64,000 nucleotides of DNA from Rhizobium sp. 2MFCol3.1 (GCF_000377565.1 NZ_KB898353.1:372001-436000), one strand, 5' to 3'. Positions 46,205 through 56,394 are shown, counted from the first letter of the stretch. Numbers and translations are program-made. Notes: generated by a model from the sequence alone, not told the origin.

Positions 46205-46900
46205 TCAGCCTTCCTGGGCTGCGGCAGGCACGACCCAAAGCGGTCGATCTTCGCGCCGTGGCGCGGCAATCGTTGGAGCGGCTTCCTCTTCTGTGAGGAG
46301 GCCGTCTTCGTTTTCGCTGACGTCCACTTCATACGCGTAGTCGTAAAGCATCTCGCAGGCGCGTTCGCTGGCCTTGATCTTGGCCTCGGTCTCGCTGATC
46401 GCCGAGGCGATCGCCTTGACGCGTGCGCGCAGCATGGACCCGAGAATATCGGTCGAGGGCCGCTTTTCCAGGCGTTCCAGGTGATGTTCGATACGCGCGG
46501 CGTGGCGCTCGAGTTCACGTTTGGAGAAGCGCGCCTTGCGCATGTCCTCGGAGAGATCGTCGCGCATGCGCGCGAGCGGATCGAAGGTGCCGGGCTCGCG
46601 CTCGTCCAGCGTCAATTCATTGACGAGCTTCTCGATGACGATCAGCGCCTGCAGATCGACGGGATCTGCGAGTTCGACGTCATAGCCGGTATCGTCGAAC
46701 ACCTTGCGGCGAACGGGATCGAGCAGCAGCTCATAAGCCTTCTGCACCCGCCCGAAGGCATTGGGATCGCCACCGGAATCCGGATGCGTCGTCTTCGCGC
46801 GCCTGCGGTAGGCCGACTTGATCTGGTCATCGCTCGCGTCCCTGCGGACACCGAGAATCTCGTATGGATTGGTCACTGTCCCTCCGCTGCTGTCGGACAT
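46205..46900 (-). CDS. J-domain protein
   Basis: 231 residues from ATG 46900; ATG 46924 would add 8. The J domain is at the N-terminus: NPYEILGVRRDASDDQIKSAYRRRAKTTHPDSGGD with the HPD tripeptide that stimulates DnaK's ATPase, then FGRVQKAYELLLDPVRRKVFDDTG. The rest is helical and charged (about residues 85-200, likely coiled coil), with no zinc-finger or DnaJ C-terminal domain. It is a specialised DnaK co-chaperone; its client is unknown. It converges on the Tim44-like gene with 24 bp between. Confidence 0.85.
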   Translation of the reverse strand: MSDSSGGTVTNPYEILGVRRDASDDQIKSAYRRRAKTTHPDSGGDPNAFGRVQKAYELLLDPVRRKVFDDTGYDVELADPVDLQALIVIEKLVNELTLDEREPGTFDPLARMRDDLSEDMRKARFSKRELERHAARIEHHLERLEKRPSTDILGSMLRARVKAIASAISETEAKIKASERACEMLYDYAYEVDVSENEDGLLTEEEAAPTIAAPRREDRPLWVVPAAAQEG

Positions 46901-47226
46901 CGTCGTGACACCCGTGAAGGGCATTCGTCTATCAATGCCGTTCTTCTACCATCACTGGGGCAGAGTTTGGACAAAAGAATGCATAAGTTTGCGTGAACGC
47001 CCGGATTGGCTGAGGGCGTCCACCGTCTGTCCACAGTTTGATTGGACGCACCTGCTTGCCACGTCGTTTTCCGCGCGAAAATCAAAGCAATAGGAAAATC
47101 GGATGCCGCAGGAATGCTTAATCGATATAATGGCGCCGCTTGCGTTGACGCTGTCAGTCAAATCGAGTTCTATCCGCCACCTTCTTGCGCCAGCCACGCT
47201 GGCGGAGAGCTTTGGAGGACGGTTTC
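46901..47226. other. Intergenic region upstream of panC
   Basis: 326 bp without a credible gene. It holds the divergent promoters of the J-domain gene and panC. A perfect 7-bp hairpin with a CAC loop (47188-47204) sits just before the panC ribosome binding site GGAGGA (47214-47219) and might affect its translation. Nothing else stands out. Confidence 0.55.
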
Positions 47227-48096
47227 GTGCGTATTATCAAATCGATAGCGGATCTTAGGGCGTGCCTGGATATCTATCGGCGTGAGGGCAAGAAGATCGG
47301 CCTGGTGCCGACCATGGGCTTTCTGCATGTCGGTCACATGGAGCTTGTCTCGCGCGCCAAGGCTGCAAACGACGTGACCGTGGTGTCGATTTTCGTCAAT
47401 CCGCTGCAGTTTGGCGCCAACGAGGATCTGGCGCGTTATCCGCGCGATCTCGAGCGGGATTCTGCGCTTCTCAAAAATGCCGGCGTCGACTTTCTGTTCG
47501 CGCCCGAGGTGACGGACATGTATCCGCGCCCGATGCTGACGGTTGTCGATGTGCCGGAGATTGGCCGACAGCTGGAGGGCGAGGTTCGCCCGGGTCATTT
47601 TGCCGGTGTCGCCACTGTCGTCACCAAGCTCTTCAATGTCGTCCAGCCCCATGCCGCCTATTTCGGCGAGAAGGATTATCAGCAGGTGGTGCTGATCAAG
47701 CGGATGGTCGAGGACCTCGCGCAGCCGGTCGACGTGGTCGCGGTGCCGACTGTGCGCGAAGCCGATGGCCTGGCCTGCTCTTCCAGAAATGTCTACCTGA
47801 GCGAGACGGAGCGCGCCGCTGCCGTCATCGTGCCGCGGACGCTCGACGAAGCGGCCCGGCTCTATGCCGAGGGCTGTGATGATCCCACGCAATTGGAAAC
47901 CGCTTTGACCCGTTTTGTGGCGTCGGAACCGCTCGCGAGTGCCGAGGTCGTCGCCGTCAGGCATCCTGAAACGCTTGAACCGCTGACGTCGCTGCAATCG
48001 GCGCCGGCGCTCGTGGCGCTTTTCGTGCGGATCGGCAGCACGCGCCTGCTCGATAACCGCGTCATCGGCCTGACCGCACAGTCGAGGGCTGCCTGA
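47227..48096 (+). CDS. panC: Pantoate-beta-alanine ligase
   Basis: 289 residues from GTG 47227, with GGAGGA 8 bases upstream; an earlier in-frame ATG at 47185 precedes the binding site and is not used. PanC joins pantoate and beta-alanine with ATP to give pantothenate. Signatures: [18 protein letters not shown] (HIGH-like nucleotide site), [59 protein letters not shown], and [17 protein letters not shown]. It overlaps panB by one base (TGATG). Confidence 0.96.
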   Translation: MRIIKSIADLRACLDIYRREGKKIGLVPTMGFLHVGHMELVSRAKAANDVTVVSIFVNPLQFGANEDLARYPRDLERDSALLKNAGVDFLFAPEVTDMYPRPMLTVVDVPEIGRQLEGEVRPGHFAGVATVVTKLFNVVQPHAAYFGEKDYQQVVLIKRMVEDLAQPVDVVAVPTVREADGLACSSRNVYLSETERAAAVIVPRTLDEAARLYAEGCDDPTQLETALTRFVASEPLASAEVVAVRHPETLEPLTSLQSAPALVALFVRIGSTRLLDNRVIGLTAQSRAA

Positions 48097-48917
48097 TGAG
48101 CGCGCAGGGCAAGCAGAAGCGACTGACCACGGCCTCGATCCGCTCGATGAAGGGAGGAGATCGCGTCGTCTGTCTCACCGCCTACACGACGCCGATCGCG
48201 CGGCTGCTGGACCCGCATTGCGATCTGCTTTTGGTCGGCGATTCCCTGGGCATGGTGCTTTACGGCATGGAGACGACGGTCAGCGTCACGCTCGACATGA
48301 TGATCGCCCATGGCCGCGCCGTCATGCGCGGCGTGTCGCATGCCTGCGTCATCGTCGATCTGCCGTTCGGCAGCTATCAGGAATCCAAGGAGCAGGCCTA
48401 CCGAAATGCCGTCCGCATCCTGCAGGAAACGGGCTGCGACGGGGTGAAGCTCGAGGGTGGTGAAGAGATGGCCGAGACCATCGCCTTCCTGACATCGCGC
48501 GGCGTGCCCGTCTTCGGGCATGTCGGGCTGATGCCTCAGCTGGTCAACACGGCCGGCGGTTTCCGCTCGCTGGGGCATTCGGAGCAGGAGGCGACGAAGA
48601 TCCGTCGCGATGCGGCGGCGGTTGCTGATGCCGGCGCCTTTGCGGTCGTCATCGAGGGAACGGTCGAGCCGCTGGCGCGCGAGATCACGGCCTCGCTTTC
48701 CATCCCCACCATCGGCATCGGCGCGTCTGTCGCCTGTGATGGCCAGGTGCTTGTGTCGGACGACATGCTGGGCTTGTTCAGCGATTTCAAGCCGCGCTTC
48801 GTCAAGCGCTTCGCCGAGTTGGGTCCGCTGGTGTCGCAGGCGGTGGAGGCCTATGCAGAAGACGTCCGCGCCGGCCGCTTTCCGAGCGTGGAACACACCT
48901 TCCAGCCGCGCAAGTAG
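48096..48917 (+). CDS. panB: 3-methyl-2-oxobutanoate hydroxymethyltransferase
   Basis: 273 residues. PanB adds a hydroxymethyl group from methylene-tetrahydrofolate to 2-ketoisovalerate, the first step to pantoate. Landmarks are [34 protein letters not shown] (Mg-binding Asp), [33 protein letters not shown] and [24 protein letters not shown]. panC-panB here is the reverse of the common panB-panC order. Repeats rich in GCGCG follow its stop (48941-48959 forms a 6-bp hairpin). Confidence 0.96.
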   Translation: MSAQGKQKRLTTASIRSMKGGDRVVCLTAYTTPIARLLDPHCDLLLVGDSLGMVLYGMETTVSVTLDMMIAHGRAVMRGVSHACVIVDLPFGSYQESKEQAYRNAVRILQETGCDGVKLEGGEEMAETIAFLTSRGVPVFGHVGLMPQLVNTAGGFRSLGHSEQEATKIRRDAAAVADAGAFAVVIEGTVEPLAREITASLSIPTIGIGASVACDGQVLVSDDMLGLFSDFKPRFVKRFAELGPLVSQAVEAYAEDVRAGRFPSVEHTFQPRK

Positions 48918-49235
48918 ACGCGTGCGCTATTTGCGCGCTCGCGCGATCTTTGGTCGCGCTTCGATAGCGGGAACTTGCGCTTAATTGCATCTTTTCTGAA
49001 GTGCGCTACATTCAACTCGCTTCATGTGCGAATTGCGTCCTGATGATATCGATCGCAGGCCGCCTTCTTGCGAAGCGGTGACGGTGTGACGTCGATCCCG
49101 GCGTATTCGCGGCAGCTATAAGATTTTTAGGAGTGAATTCATTGCTGTAGCCTCCGGCCATCCGCCGACAGGTCCTCAGCGCCGATAAGGCCTACTCAGC
49201 TTGTGTCAGTTTTGGAATTCGGGGGAACTCCTGAG
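48918..49235. other. Intergenic region upstream of the RND operon
   Basis: 318 bp with no credible gene. A 6-bp hairpin at 48941-48959 (loop TCTTTGG) may end the pan transcript, although it lacks a T-tract. The remainder presumably holds the efflux operon promoter; no regulator gene is adjacent and I see no clear operator. Confidence 0.5.
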
Positions 49236-50309
49236 ATGCACATCAAGACGTTCAGCCTGCTTCTTCTATGCCTCTCGTTCGTATCCTGCCAAAAAGAAGG
49301 CGGCGAGCCCGCCGAACTGACCATTCCAGTGCGTGCCGAACCGGTGGCGCTCCAGGATTTCCGCTACAGCATCAAGCTCACCGGCGCGATCGCCGCCCAT
49401 ATCGAATCCAATCTCTCTTTCCGCGTCAGCGGCAAAGTCACCGAGTGGACCGCCGATGTCGGCGCGCATGTGACCGCCGGGCAGGTGATCGCGCGGGTCG
49501 ATCCGCAGCAACAGAAGGCCGATGTCGAGGCCGCGCAGGCAGCGCTCGTCGCCGCGCAGGCGGACGTCGAGCAGGCGACCTCGGAGTTCGAGCGGCGCAA
49601 GACGCTGCTCGCCAGCGGGTCGATCTCCAAGGAATCCTACGATCAGGCGGCCACGGCGCTTGATACATCCAAGGGCTCGCTCGACAACGCCAAGGCGCAG
49701 CTCGGTACGACCAAGGATGCGCTCGGCTATACAGAGCTGAGGACGGATGCCGATGGCATCATCACCGCCCGCAATGTCGAAGTCGGACAGGTGGTGCAGG
49801 CGGCACAGACCGCATTCACATTGGCGCAGGACGGGCCGCGCGATGCGGTGTTCTACATCTACGAGACCCTGCTGCAGTCGAGGCCCGATACGCCGAGGAT
49901 CGAGGTGGCGCTCGTCAGCGATCCTAATGTGACGGCCTTCGGCAAGGTCACCGAGATCTCGCCGACGATCGATACCTCCACCGGCACAGTGCGCGTGAAG
50001 ATTACGCTTGAGGAGACGCCTGCGAGGATGACGCTGGGCGCGCCGGTGACGGGCTTTGCTCAATCGGCACCGACCAAGATGATCATCCTGCCCTGGACGG
50101 CATTGTTTGCCATCGACGGCAAACCGGCGGTCTGGGTGATCGATCCGAAAGATGAAACCGTCAGCCTGAAGCCTGTCAAGGTCGCGACCTACGAGACCGG
50201 TCGCGTGATCATATCGGGCGGTCTCGATGTCGGCGAGATGGTCGTCACCGATGGCGGCAAGATGCTGCGGCCAGGCCAGAAGGTGACGGTCGAAGGAGGG
50301 CAGAGCTGA
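49236..50309 (+). CDS. RND efflux periplasmic adaptor, lipoprotein (first)
   Basis: 357 residues from ATG 49236. A lipoprotein signal with lipobox near FVSC places it in the periplasm, lipid-anchored. It has the membrane-fusion-protein layout: a barrel-sandwich start (YSIKLTGAIAAHIESNLSFRVSGKVTEWTADVGAHVTAGQVIARVD), a helical hairpin with A/Q-rich heptads (about residues 95-150), the second lipoyl half (LRTDADGIITARNVEVGQVVQAAQ), then beta-barrel and membrane-proximal domains. It links the inner-membrane pump to an outer-membrane channel, not encoded here. Its stop overlaps the second adaptor's ATG. Confidence 0.88.
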   Translation: MHIKTFSLLLLCLSFVSCQKEGGEPAELTIPVRAEPVALQDFRYSIKLTGAIAAHIESNLSFRVSGKVTEWTADVGAHVTAGQVIARVDPQQQKADVEAAQAALVAAQADVEQATSEFERRKTLLASGSISKESYDQAATALDTSKGSLDNAKAQLGTTKDALGYTELRTDADGIITARNVEVGQVVQAAQTAFTLAQDGPRDAVFYIYETLLQSRPDTPRIEVALVSDPNVTAFGKVTEISPTIDTSTGTVRVKITLEETPARMTLGAPVTGFAQSAPTKMIILPWTALFAIDGKPAVWVIDPKDETVSLKPVKVATYETGRVIISGGLDVGEMVVTDGGKMLRPGQKVTVEGGQS

Positions 50310-51385
50310 TGCGGCGGTCGTCTATCCCCAAGCTTCTTGTCATCCCGATGATCATCGCGCTCAGCGCATGCAGCGAAGAAAAGGAGACGGCTCCCCCGAT
50401 ACGGCCGGTCTTGTCGAGCATCATCGAGCTCTCGAACTTGCCGACGCCGAGCTTCGCCGGAACGGTTGCGCCGAAGACGGAGACACCGCTCGGCTTTCGC
50501 GTGGGCGGCCTGATGGTGGCGCGCGATGTGAATGCGGGCGATGTCGTGACGAAGGGCGAGCTCCTGGCGTCCCTTGAACCGACCTCGCTGGAGCTCGCGG
50601 TCAGATCGGCACAGGCGCAGCTTGCCAATGCGCAGGCGCAACTCGCCAATGCGAGATCGACCGAAGAGCGCGCCCGCGCCACATTCCAGGGCGGGACGGC
50701 GACCAAGTCCAGCCTCGAAAGCAGCGTTCAGGCGACCCAGACCGCGCAGTCGGCCGTGGTGCAGGCACAGACGGCGCTCGACAAGTCGAACGAGGATCTC
50801 TCCTACGCACAGCTTCTCGCGACCTTCGACGGGATCGTCACCGCCACGTCGGTCGAGGTGGGGCAGGTGGTATCGGCCGGCGAATCCGTGCTGACGGTCG
50901 CCATGCCCGGCGAGCGCGATGCCGTCATCGATATTCCCGAGGGCGAACTGATCCCGGCGATAGGGGATGCCTACTCCATCCTGCTGCAGATCAATCCGTC
51001 GATCACGTCGGCAGGTGTGGTGCGCGAAGTGGCGCCGGCAGCTGATGCCGCGACCCGTACGCGCCGCGTCAAGATCGCGCTTCAGAACCCGCCCGACGCC
51101 TTCAGGATAGGAACAACGATCACGGCGATTCGCCAGGCTCGCGACATCAAGAAGCTGTTCCTGCCTGCCTCGGCGATCCTCAATCAGGACGGCAAGACGC
51201 TGGTGTGGATCGTGGATGAGAAGGCCGAAACCGTTCGATCGCAGGAGGTGAAGCTACGCGACAAGACGTCGGCGCATCCCGAGGTCGTCTCGGGTCTGGA
51301 GCCGGGGACGCGCGTCGTCATCGCCGGCGTTCATAGCCTGAAAGAGGGGCAGAAGATCAAGGTCGAGGGTGGTGCGCGCTCATGA
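50309..51385 (+). CDS. RND efflux periplasmic adaptor, lipoprotein (second)
   Basis: 358 residues. The lipobox is LSAC at about residues 18-21. It has the same membrane-fusion architecture as the preceding gene (LGFRVGGLMVARDVNAGDVVTKGELLASLE; hairpin with repeated AQAQLANA; YAQLLATFDGIVTATSVEVGQVVSAGE) but only modest identity to it, so it is a divergent paralogue rather than a recent duplicate. Start and stop overlap the flanking genes (TGATG and ATGA). Two adaptors with one pump suggest a heteromeric adaptor ring, as in MdtABC-like or TriABC systems. Confidence 0.88.
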   Translation: MRRSSIPKLLVIPMIIALSACSEEKETAPPIRPVLSSIIELSNLPTPSFAGTVAPKTETPLGFRVGGLMVARDVNAGDVVTKGELLASLEPTSLELAVRSAQAQLANAQAQLANARSTEERARATFQGGTATKSSLESSVQATQTAQSAVVQAQTALDKSNEDLSYAQLLATFDGIVTATSVEVGQVVSAGESVLTVAMPGERDAVIDIPEGELIPAIGDAYSILLQINPSITSAGVVREVAPAADAATRTRRVKIALQNPPDAFRIGTTITAIRQARDIKKLFLPASAILNQDGKTLVWIVDEKAETVRSQEVKLRDKTSAHPEVVSGLEPGTRVVIAGVHSLKEGQKIKVEGGARS

Positions 51386-54300
51386 ACAAGTTCAACCTCT
51401 CCGACTGGGCGCTCGAACACCGGTCGATGATCTGGTACTTCATGATCGTCTTCGCGCTGCTGGGCATCTTCTCCTACATGAACCTCGGGCGCGAGGAAGA
51501 TCCGAATTTCACCATCAAGACGATGACGATCTCGACGCAGTGGCCCGGCGCTTCCGCCGAGGAGACCACGCGGCAGGTCACCGAGCGCATCGAGCGCAAG
51601 CTCGAGGAACTTGAATCGCTCGACTACACCAATTCGATCACGATCGCGGGCCAGACGACGGTGTTCGTCTACCTCAAGGATTCCACCAAGGCGCGCGACG
51701 TGCCGGGGATCTGGGTCGACGTTCGAAACATGGTCAGCGATATCGAGGGGCAGTTTCCCTCGGGCGTGCAAACGCCGACCTTCAACGACCGCTTCGGCGA
51801 CGTTTTCGGCAACATCTACGCCTTTACCGCCGACGGATTCACGCAGCGCCAATTGCGCGACTATGTCGAAAGCGTCCGCCGCAGCATCCTGACTGTCCCG
51901 AATGTCGGGAAGGTCGATCTGGTCGGCGCGCAGGACGAGGTGATCTTCCTCGAATTCTCGACGCGCCAGCTCGCTGCCCTCGGCATCAGCCAGGCCGATG
52001 TGCTCAACACGCTGCAATCGCAGAACGCGATCACGCCATCGGGCGTGCTGCAGGCTCAGGGCGAGCGCGTCAGCCTGCGCGTCAGCGGACAGTTCACCTC
52101 GGAAGACAGCCTGCGCAGCGTCAATCTGCAGGTCAACAACCGTTTCTTCCGGCTGAGTGATATCGCGACGATCACGCGCGGTTACACCGATCCGCCGACA
52201 GCGCTCTTTCGCGTCAACGGCATGCCGGCGATCGCGCTCGCCATCGGCATGAAGCAGGGCGCCAATCTGCTTGAGTTCGGCAAGGCGCTGCAGGCCGAGC
52301 TGCGCAAGGTGCATGCGACGTTGCCGATCGGCATCGAGCCACATCTCGTCGCCGACCAGCCCGTCATCGTCGAGGAGGCGGTGTCGGGGTTCACGCGGGC
52401 GCTGGCGGAAGCGATCATCATCGTGCTCTTGGTGAGCTTCGTCAGTTTCGGCTGGCGCGCGGGGTTGGTCGTTGCCTTCGCGATCCCGCTGACCTTGGCG
52501 ATCACCTTTGTGTTCATGGAATATGACGGCATCTCGCTGCAGCGCATCTCGCTTGGCGCGCTGATCATTGCGCTTGGCCTGCTCGTCGATGACGCGATGA
52601 TCGCCGTGGAAATGATGGTCGCGCGGCTTGAGGCCGGGGATCCGATTACCAAGGCGGCGACCTACGTCTATTCGCATACTGCCTTTCCGATGTTGACGGG
52701 AACCTTGGTGACCGTCTCGAGCTTCATGCCTGTCGGCCTCAACAACAGCGCCGCCGGCGAGTTCACCTTCTCGCTCTTCGTGGTCATCGCGGTGTCGCTG
52801 GTCGTGTCGTGGATCGTGGCGGTGGTGTTCGCGCCCTTGCTCGGGGTGACCATCCTGCCCAAGACAATGAAGCGGCATGAGGAGAAGAGCGGCTGGTTTG
52901 CAAACGGCTTCGCGAAGATCCTCGATGTCTGCATGCGCTTCCGCTGGATCACCATCGCGGCGACGGTCATCGCCTTTGCCTGCGCGGTCTACGGCATGCG
53001 CTTCGTCCAGGAGCAGTTCTTCCCGTCGTCCGACCGGCTGGAGCTGATCGTCGACTTCTCGTTGCCCAACAACGCCTCGATCAACGAAACCGACCAGCAG
53101 ATGGCGCAATTCGAGAAGGAGAAGCTGCAAGGCAATCCCGATATCGAGCGCTGGTCAACCTATGTCGGGCAGGGCGCGCAGCGCTTCGTTCTGTCTTTCG
53201 ACGTGCAGCCGCCGAGCCCGTCTTTCGGCCAAGTGGTGATCATCACCAAGAGCCTGGAGGTGCGCGACAAGCTGCGGGTGGATCTTCAGGAGTATCTTAC
53301 CAAGACCTTCGTCGGCACCGACGCCTATGTGAAGCTTCTCGACATCGGCCCGCCCGTCGGCCGCCCGGTTGCCTATCGCCTCAGCGGGCCTGATATCGAA
53401 GGGGTCCGCCAGCGCGCGCTGGAACTCGGCGCGGTCATGAGCCAAAATCGATCGTTGGGCGATGTGGTCTACGACTGGAACGAGCCGCAGCGTGTCGTGA
53501 AGGTCGATGTTCTTCAGGACAAGGCGCGTCAGCTCGGCGTCACCTCGGAGGATATCGCATCCGCGCTGAACGGCATCGTTGGCGGCGCGTCGGTGACGCA
53601 GGTGCGCGACGATATCTATCTGATCACGGTTCTGGCGCGGGCCCAGGCATCCGAGCGGCGATCGATCGAGACGCTGCGCGACCTGCAGCTGCGCACCAGC
53701 AATGGCAACTCGGTTCCGTTGGCGGCGATTGCGAACTTCCGCTACGAGACCGAGCCGCCACGGATCTGGCGCCGAGACCGCCTGCCGACGGTCACGGTGA
53801 AGGCTGCCGTGATCGACAACAAGCAGCCGGCGACGGTGGTCGATCAGCTGGCCAAGGACATCGACGCCTACTCCGCCCAGCTGCCGACCGGCTTCACGCT
53901 TGAAGTGGGTGGCAGCGTCGAGCAAAGCGCCAAGAGCCAGGCGCCGATCGCAGCCGTGGTGCCGATGATGCTGTTTACGATGGCGACGATCCTGATGATC
54001 CAGCTACAGAGCTTCTCGCGACTGTTTCTGGTCTTCGCGGTCGCGCCCCTTGCCCTGATCGGCGTGGTGATCGCGCTTCTATCGAGCGGCGCGCCGATGG
54101 GCTTCGTGGCGATCCTCGGCATCCTTGCCCTGATCGGCATCCTGATCCGAAACTCGGTAATTCTTGTTGTGCAGGTGGAGGAACTCAGGCGCGAGGGGCA
54201 TCATCCATGGGATGCGGTGAGAGAGGCGACGCAGCATCGAATGCGGCCGATCCTGCTGACGGCGGCGGCGGCGAGCCTTGCGCTGATCCCGATTTCACGC

Positions 54301-54468
54301 GAGGTGTTCTGGGGGCCGATGGCCTATGCCATGATGGGCGGCATCATCGTCGGCACAGTGCTGACGCTGCTCTTCCTGCCCGCGCTCTATCTTGCCTGGT
54401 TCAGGATCAAGCGACCGGACGGCGATGAACATGTTGCGGAAAAGGAAGTGACTGGAGGCGCGGGCTGA
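51382..54468 (+). CDS. RND efflux pump inner-membrane transporter
   Basis: 1028 residues, full length for the HAE-1/AcrB-like group. There is a first membrane helix near residues 15-33, then porter domain (ISTQWPGASAEETTRQVTERIERKLEELE), a helix bundle with LGLLVDDAMIAVEMMVARLEAGD (TM4, proton-relay Asp), a second porter half and TM7-12 ending LLFLPALYLAWF. It exports drugs, metals' chelates or natural products by proton exchange. The substrate is not predictable; it is closest to the subgroup with tandem adaptors such as TriABC-type pumps. The convergent flavoprotein gene begins at the next base. Confidence 0.92.
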   Translation: MNKFNLSDWALEHRSMIWYFMIVFALLGIFSYMNLGREEDPNFTIKTMTISTQWPGASAEETTRQVTERIERKLEELESLDYTNSITIAGQTTVFVYLKDSTKARDVPGIWVDVRNMVSDIEGQFPSGVQTPTFNDRFGDVFGNIYAFTADGFTQRQLRDYVESVRRSILTVPNVGKVDLVGAQDEVIFLEFSTRQLAALGISQADVLNTLQSQNAITPSGVLQAQGERVSLRVSGQFTSEDSLRSVNLQVNNRFFRLSDIATITRGYTDPPTALFRVNGMPAIALAIGMKQGANLLEFGKALQAELRKVHATLPIGIEPHLVADQPVIVEEAVSGFTRALAEAIIIVLLVSFVSFGWRAGLVVAFAIPLTLAITFVFMEYDGISLQRISLGALIIALGLLVDDAMIAVEMMVARLEAGDPITKAATYVYSHTAFPMLTGTLVTVSSFMPVGLNNSAAGEFTFSLFVVIAVSLVVSWIVAVVFAPLLGVTILPKTMKRHEEKSGWFANGFAKILDVCMRFRWITIAATVIAFACAVYGMRFVQEQFFPSSDRLELIVDFSLPNNASINETDQQMAQFEKEKLQGNPDIERWSTYVGQGAQRFVLSFDVQPPSPSFGQVVIITKSLEVRDKLRVDLQEYLTKTFVGTDAYVKLLDIGPPVGRPVAYRLSGPDIEGVRQRALELGAVMSQNRSLGDVVYDWNEPQRVVKVDVLQDKARQLGVTSEDIASALNGIVGGASVTQVRDDIYLITVLARAQASERRSIETLRDLQLRTSNGNSVPLAAIANFRYETEPPRIWRRDRLPTVTVKAAVIDNKQPATVVDQLAKDIDAYSAQLPTGFTLEVGGSVEQSAKSQAPIAAVVPMMLFTMATILMIQLQSFSRLFLVFAVAPLALIGVVIALLSSGAPMGFVAILGILALIGILIRNSVILVVQVEELRREGHHPWDAVREATQHRMRPILLTAAAASLALIPISREVFWGPMAYAMMGGIIVGTVLTLLFLPALYLAWFRIKRPDGDEHVAEKEVTGGAG

Positions 54469-55677
54469 TCAGGCCCGCAGCCAGTCTGCGATGCCGCGTG
54501 CGGCGGCGCGACCGGTCGCGAAGCACGCGGTTAGTAGATAGCCACCCGTTGGGGCTTCCCAATCGATCATTTCGCCGGCGACGAACAGGCCGGGCCGCTG
54601 CTTCAGCATGTAGTGCTCGTCGATCTCGGCCCATGCGATGCCGCCCGCCGACGAAATGGCTTCAGTGATCGGGCGCGGAGCGACAACCTGGATAGGCAGC
54701 GCCTTGATCAGCCGCGCCAGCCGAGCGGGGTCACGCAGATCGGCATCGTCACCGCATTCGCGAACGAGGTTCGCCTTCACGCCATCGAGGCCGGCGCCTT
54801 TGCGCAGCCGGTTGGCGAGGCTCGTCTTGGCGTCCTGCTTCCCGAGATCGCGTTCGAGCCGCTCCAGCGCCCGCCCGGGCATCAGGTCGACGATGAGTGC
54901 TGCGCGCTGTCCGGATGCCAGCGCATCTCGCAAAGCCGCGGCATGGGCGTAAACCAGGCTTCCCTCTATGCCGTGTTGGGTAACGACGAACTCTCCCTGC
55001 ATCGATCCCGCCGGCGAGGTCGCCACCACGGACTTGACCGCAGCGCCGGCGAAGCGCTCGCGAAACACCGCGCTCCAGTCGACGTCGAAGCCGCAATTGG
55101 CCGGTTGGAAATCGTGAACCGTAACGGCCTCATTTCGCAGCCAGTCGACCCAGCGACCGTCCGAGCCAAGCCGCGGCCAGCTCTGTCCGCCAAGGGCAAG
55201 CAAGGCGGCATCGGGTCGGACAACGAGGTCGCCTTCGGGCGTTTCGAACAGATAGCCGCCGTCGGAAAAGCCCTGCCAGCGGTGCCGCGTCCGGATTGTC
55301 ACCCCCTGCGCGTCGAGTCTCCTGATCCACGCGCGCAAGAGGGGAGATGCCTTCATCGCCACTGGAAAGACGCGCCCCGAGGTTCCAACGAAGGTCTCGG
55401 TCTCCAGATCGGCGGCCCATTGCCTGATGTCGTCAGGGCGAAAAGCGTCGAGCGCGTTGCGCAGGCACCCGTTCGCGCTGCCGAAGCGCGTCGCAAAGCG
55501 TTGATAGTCTTCGGAATGGGTGATGTTGAGGCCGGATTTTCCGGCGAGCAGGAATTTGCGAGCGGCCGTCGGCATAGCCTCGTAGACCGTGACCCTATGC
55601 CCGGCTGAAGACAGGATCTCCGCCGCCATAAGCCCCGCCGGCCCGCCGCCGATGATGGCTACCTCTTTATCCGACAT
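54469..55677 (-). CDS. NAD(P)/FAD-dependent oxidoreductase, HI0933/TIGR03862 type
   Basis: 402 residues. The FAD fold is at the N-terminus (VAIIGGGPAGLMAAEILSSAGHRVTVYEA), followed by FLLAGKSGLNITHSE, TFVGTSGRVFP and LALGGQSWPRLGSDG, the pattern of the BaiN/HI0933 flavoproteins. The C-terminus has GLFVAGEMIDWEAPTGGYLLTACFATGRAAARGIA. Relatives reduce unsaturated ketones or are linked with tRNA/rRNA modification; the actual reaction is uncertain. It is not obviously linked to its neighbours. Confidence 0.86.
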   Translation of the reverse strand: MSDKEVAIIGGGPAGLMAAEILSSAGHRVTVYEAMPTAARKFLLAGKSGLNITHSEDYQRFATRFGSANGCLRNALDAFRPDDIRQWAADLETETFVGTSGRVFPVAMKASPLLRAWIRRLDAQGVTIRTRHRWQGFSDGGYLFETPEGDLVVRPDAALLALGGQSWPRLGSDGRWVDWLRNEAVTVHDFQPANCGFDVDWSAVFRERFAGAAVKSVVATSPAGSMQGEFVVTQHGIEGSLVYAHAAALRDALASGQRAALIVDLMPGRALERLERDLGKQDAKTSLANRLRKGAGLDGVKANLVRECGDDADLRDPARLARLIKALPIQVVAPRPITEAISSAGGIAWAEIDEHYMLKQRPGLFVAGEMIDWEAPTGGYLLTACFATGRAAARGIADWLRA

Positions 55678-55813
55678 ATATTCGCCCGCAATTGAACTCG
55701 CAGACCCGTCATGACGCGTGCGCCGGATATACGCAACCCCGCCAAAGCGGAGCCGCTCGCAATCACGTTAGATGCCGATGCGAACGGAGCGCACCAAGCC
55801 TGACAAAAAGACG

Positions 55814-56017
55814 TCAGTCCACAAAACGCGGGGTAAAGCGCGGCTGGGCAGAGGCTTCTTCTTCTTTCATGGCGTCTTCGTGGTACCAGCAGCTGTCGTA
55901 GACGCAGGGTTCCAGATCTTTTTCCAGATCAACCTTCTGGCGAAGCGCCGATGAAGCGAAGCGCTTCGCCGGGAAAGCGTAAATCGTTGCCGACTCGTGA
56001 TGCACACCAGTAACCAT
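55814..56017 (-). CDS. DUF2735 protein
   Basis: 67 residues from ATG 56017, with GGAGG 6 bases upstream. The sequence ESATIYAFPAKRF near the start matches the DUF2735 family, small rhizobial proteins usually found beside glnII. The middle is acidic (LEKDLEPCVYDSCWYHEDAMKEEE) and the C-terminus basic. Function unknown; its position suggests a link to nitrogen control. It is divergent from glnII with about 480 bp between. Confidence 0.75.
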   Translation of the reverse strand: MVTGVHHESATIYAFPAKRFASSALRQKVDLEKDLEPCVYDSCWYHEDAMKEEEASAQPRFTPRFVD

Positions 56018-56394
56018 GTCATGCCTCCAAATTGAGTCCGCCCTAAAGCGTTAAGGATGACAATAACACATCTGCACAGAGAATGCGCTATTTGATTGAA
56101 AAAAGTGCAACAAATGTTTGAATCGTGTGCAGTTGCAATTTGAACAGCTTTATATCAGAAATTCACAGAATACATAAAATATGCATTTGCATAATAAATG
56201 AGCAAACTAGGTATTGTGCGGAAAAAACTGACGGCGCCGCTGTTCATCTTTTTCCAGTGAGACGTTCTGTCAACAGGCGGCGTAAACGCTTGAGTCCACT
56301 GGCACTTCAGGGCTCGCTTCGATCCAATGGCACCTGCTTGGTTGGCGCCGCAACGGCCCCTTTCCGCGTGGTCTTTTCGCCCCTCGTCGCGAAC
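56018..56394. other. Divergent control region of DUF2735 and glnII
   Basis: 377 bp, unusually AT-rich for this window between about 56050 and 56220, as expected for bent DNA or IHF sites before a sigma-54 promoter. Several TGCAC/GTGCA half-sites occur (for example 56073 and the 56100-56140 stretch), but I could not find a clean NtrC dyad. No gene. Confidence 0.5.

Noticed and set aside
47170..48896. Two open frames on the minus strand over panC and panB
   Set aside because: Antisense shadows of two clearly identified pantothenate genes.
51331..53130. 599-codon open frame on the minus strand
   Set aside because: Antisense to the RND pump gene, whose translation matches a known family along its full length.
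56281..56350. Two further TGGCAC motifs as sigma-54 promoters of glnII
   Set aside because: Both lack the GC ten bases after GG that the element at 56395-56410 has.
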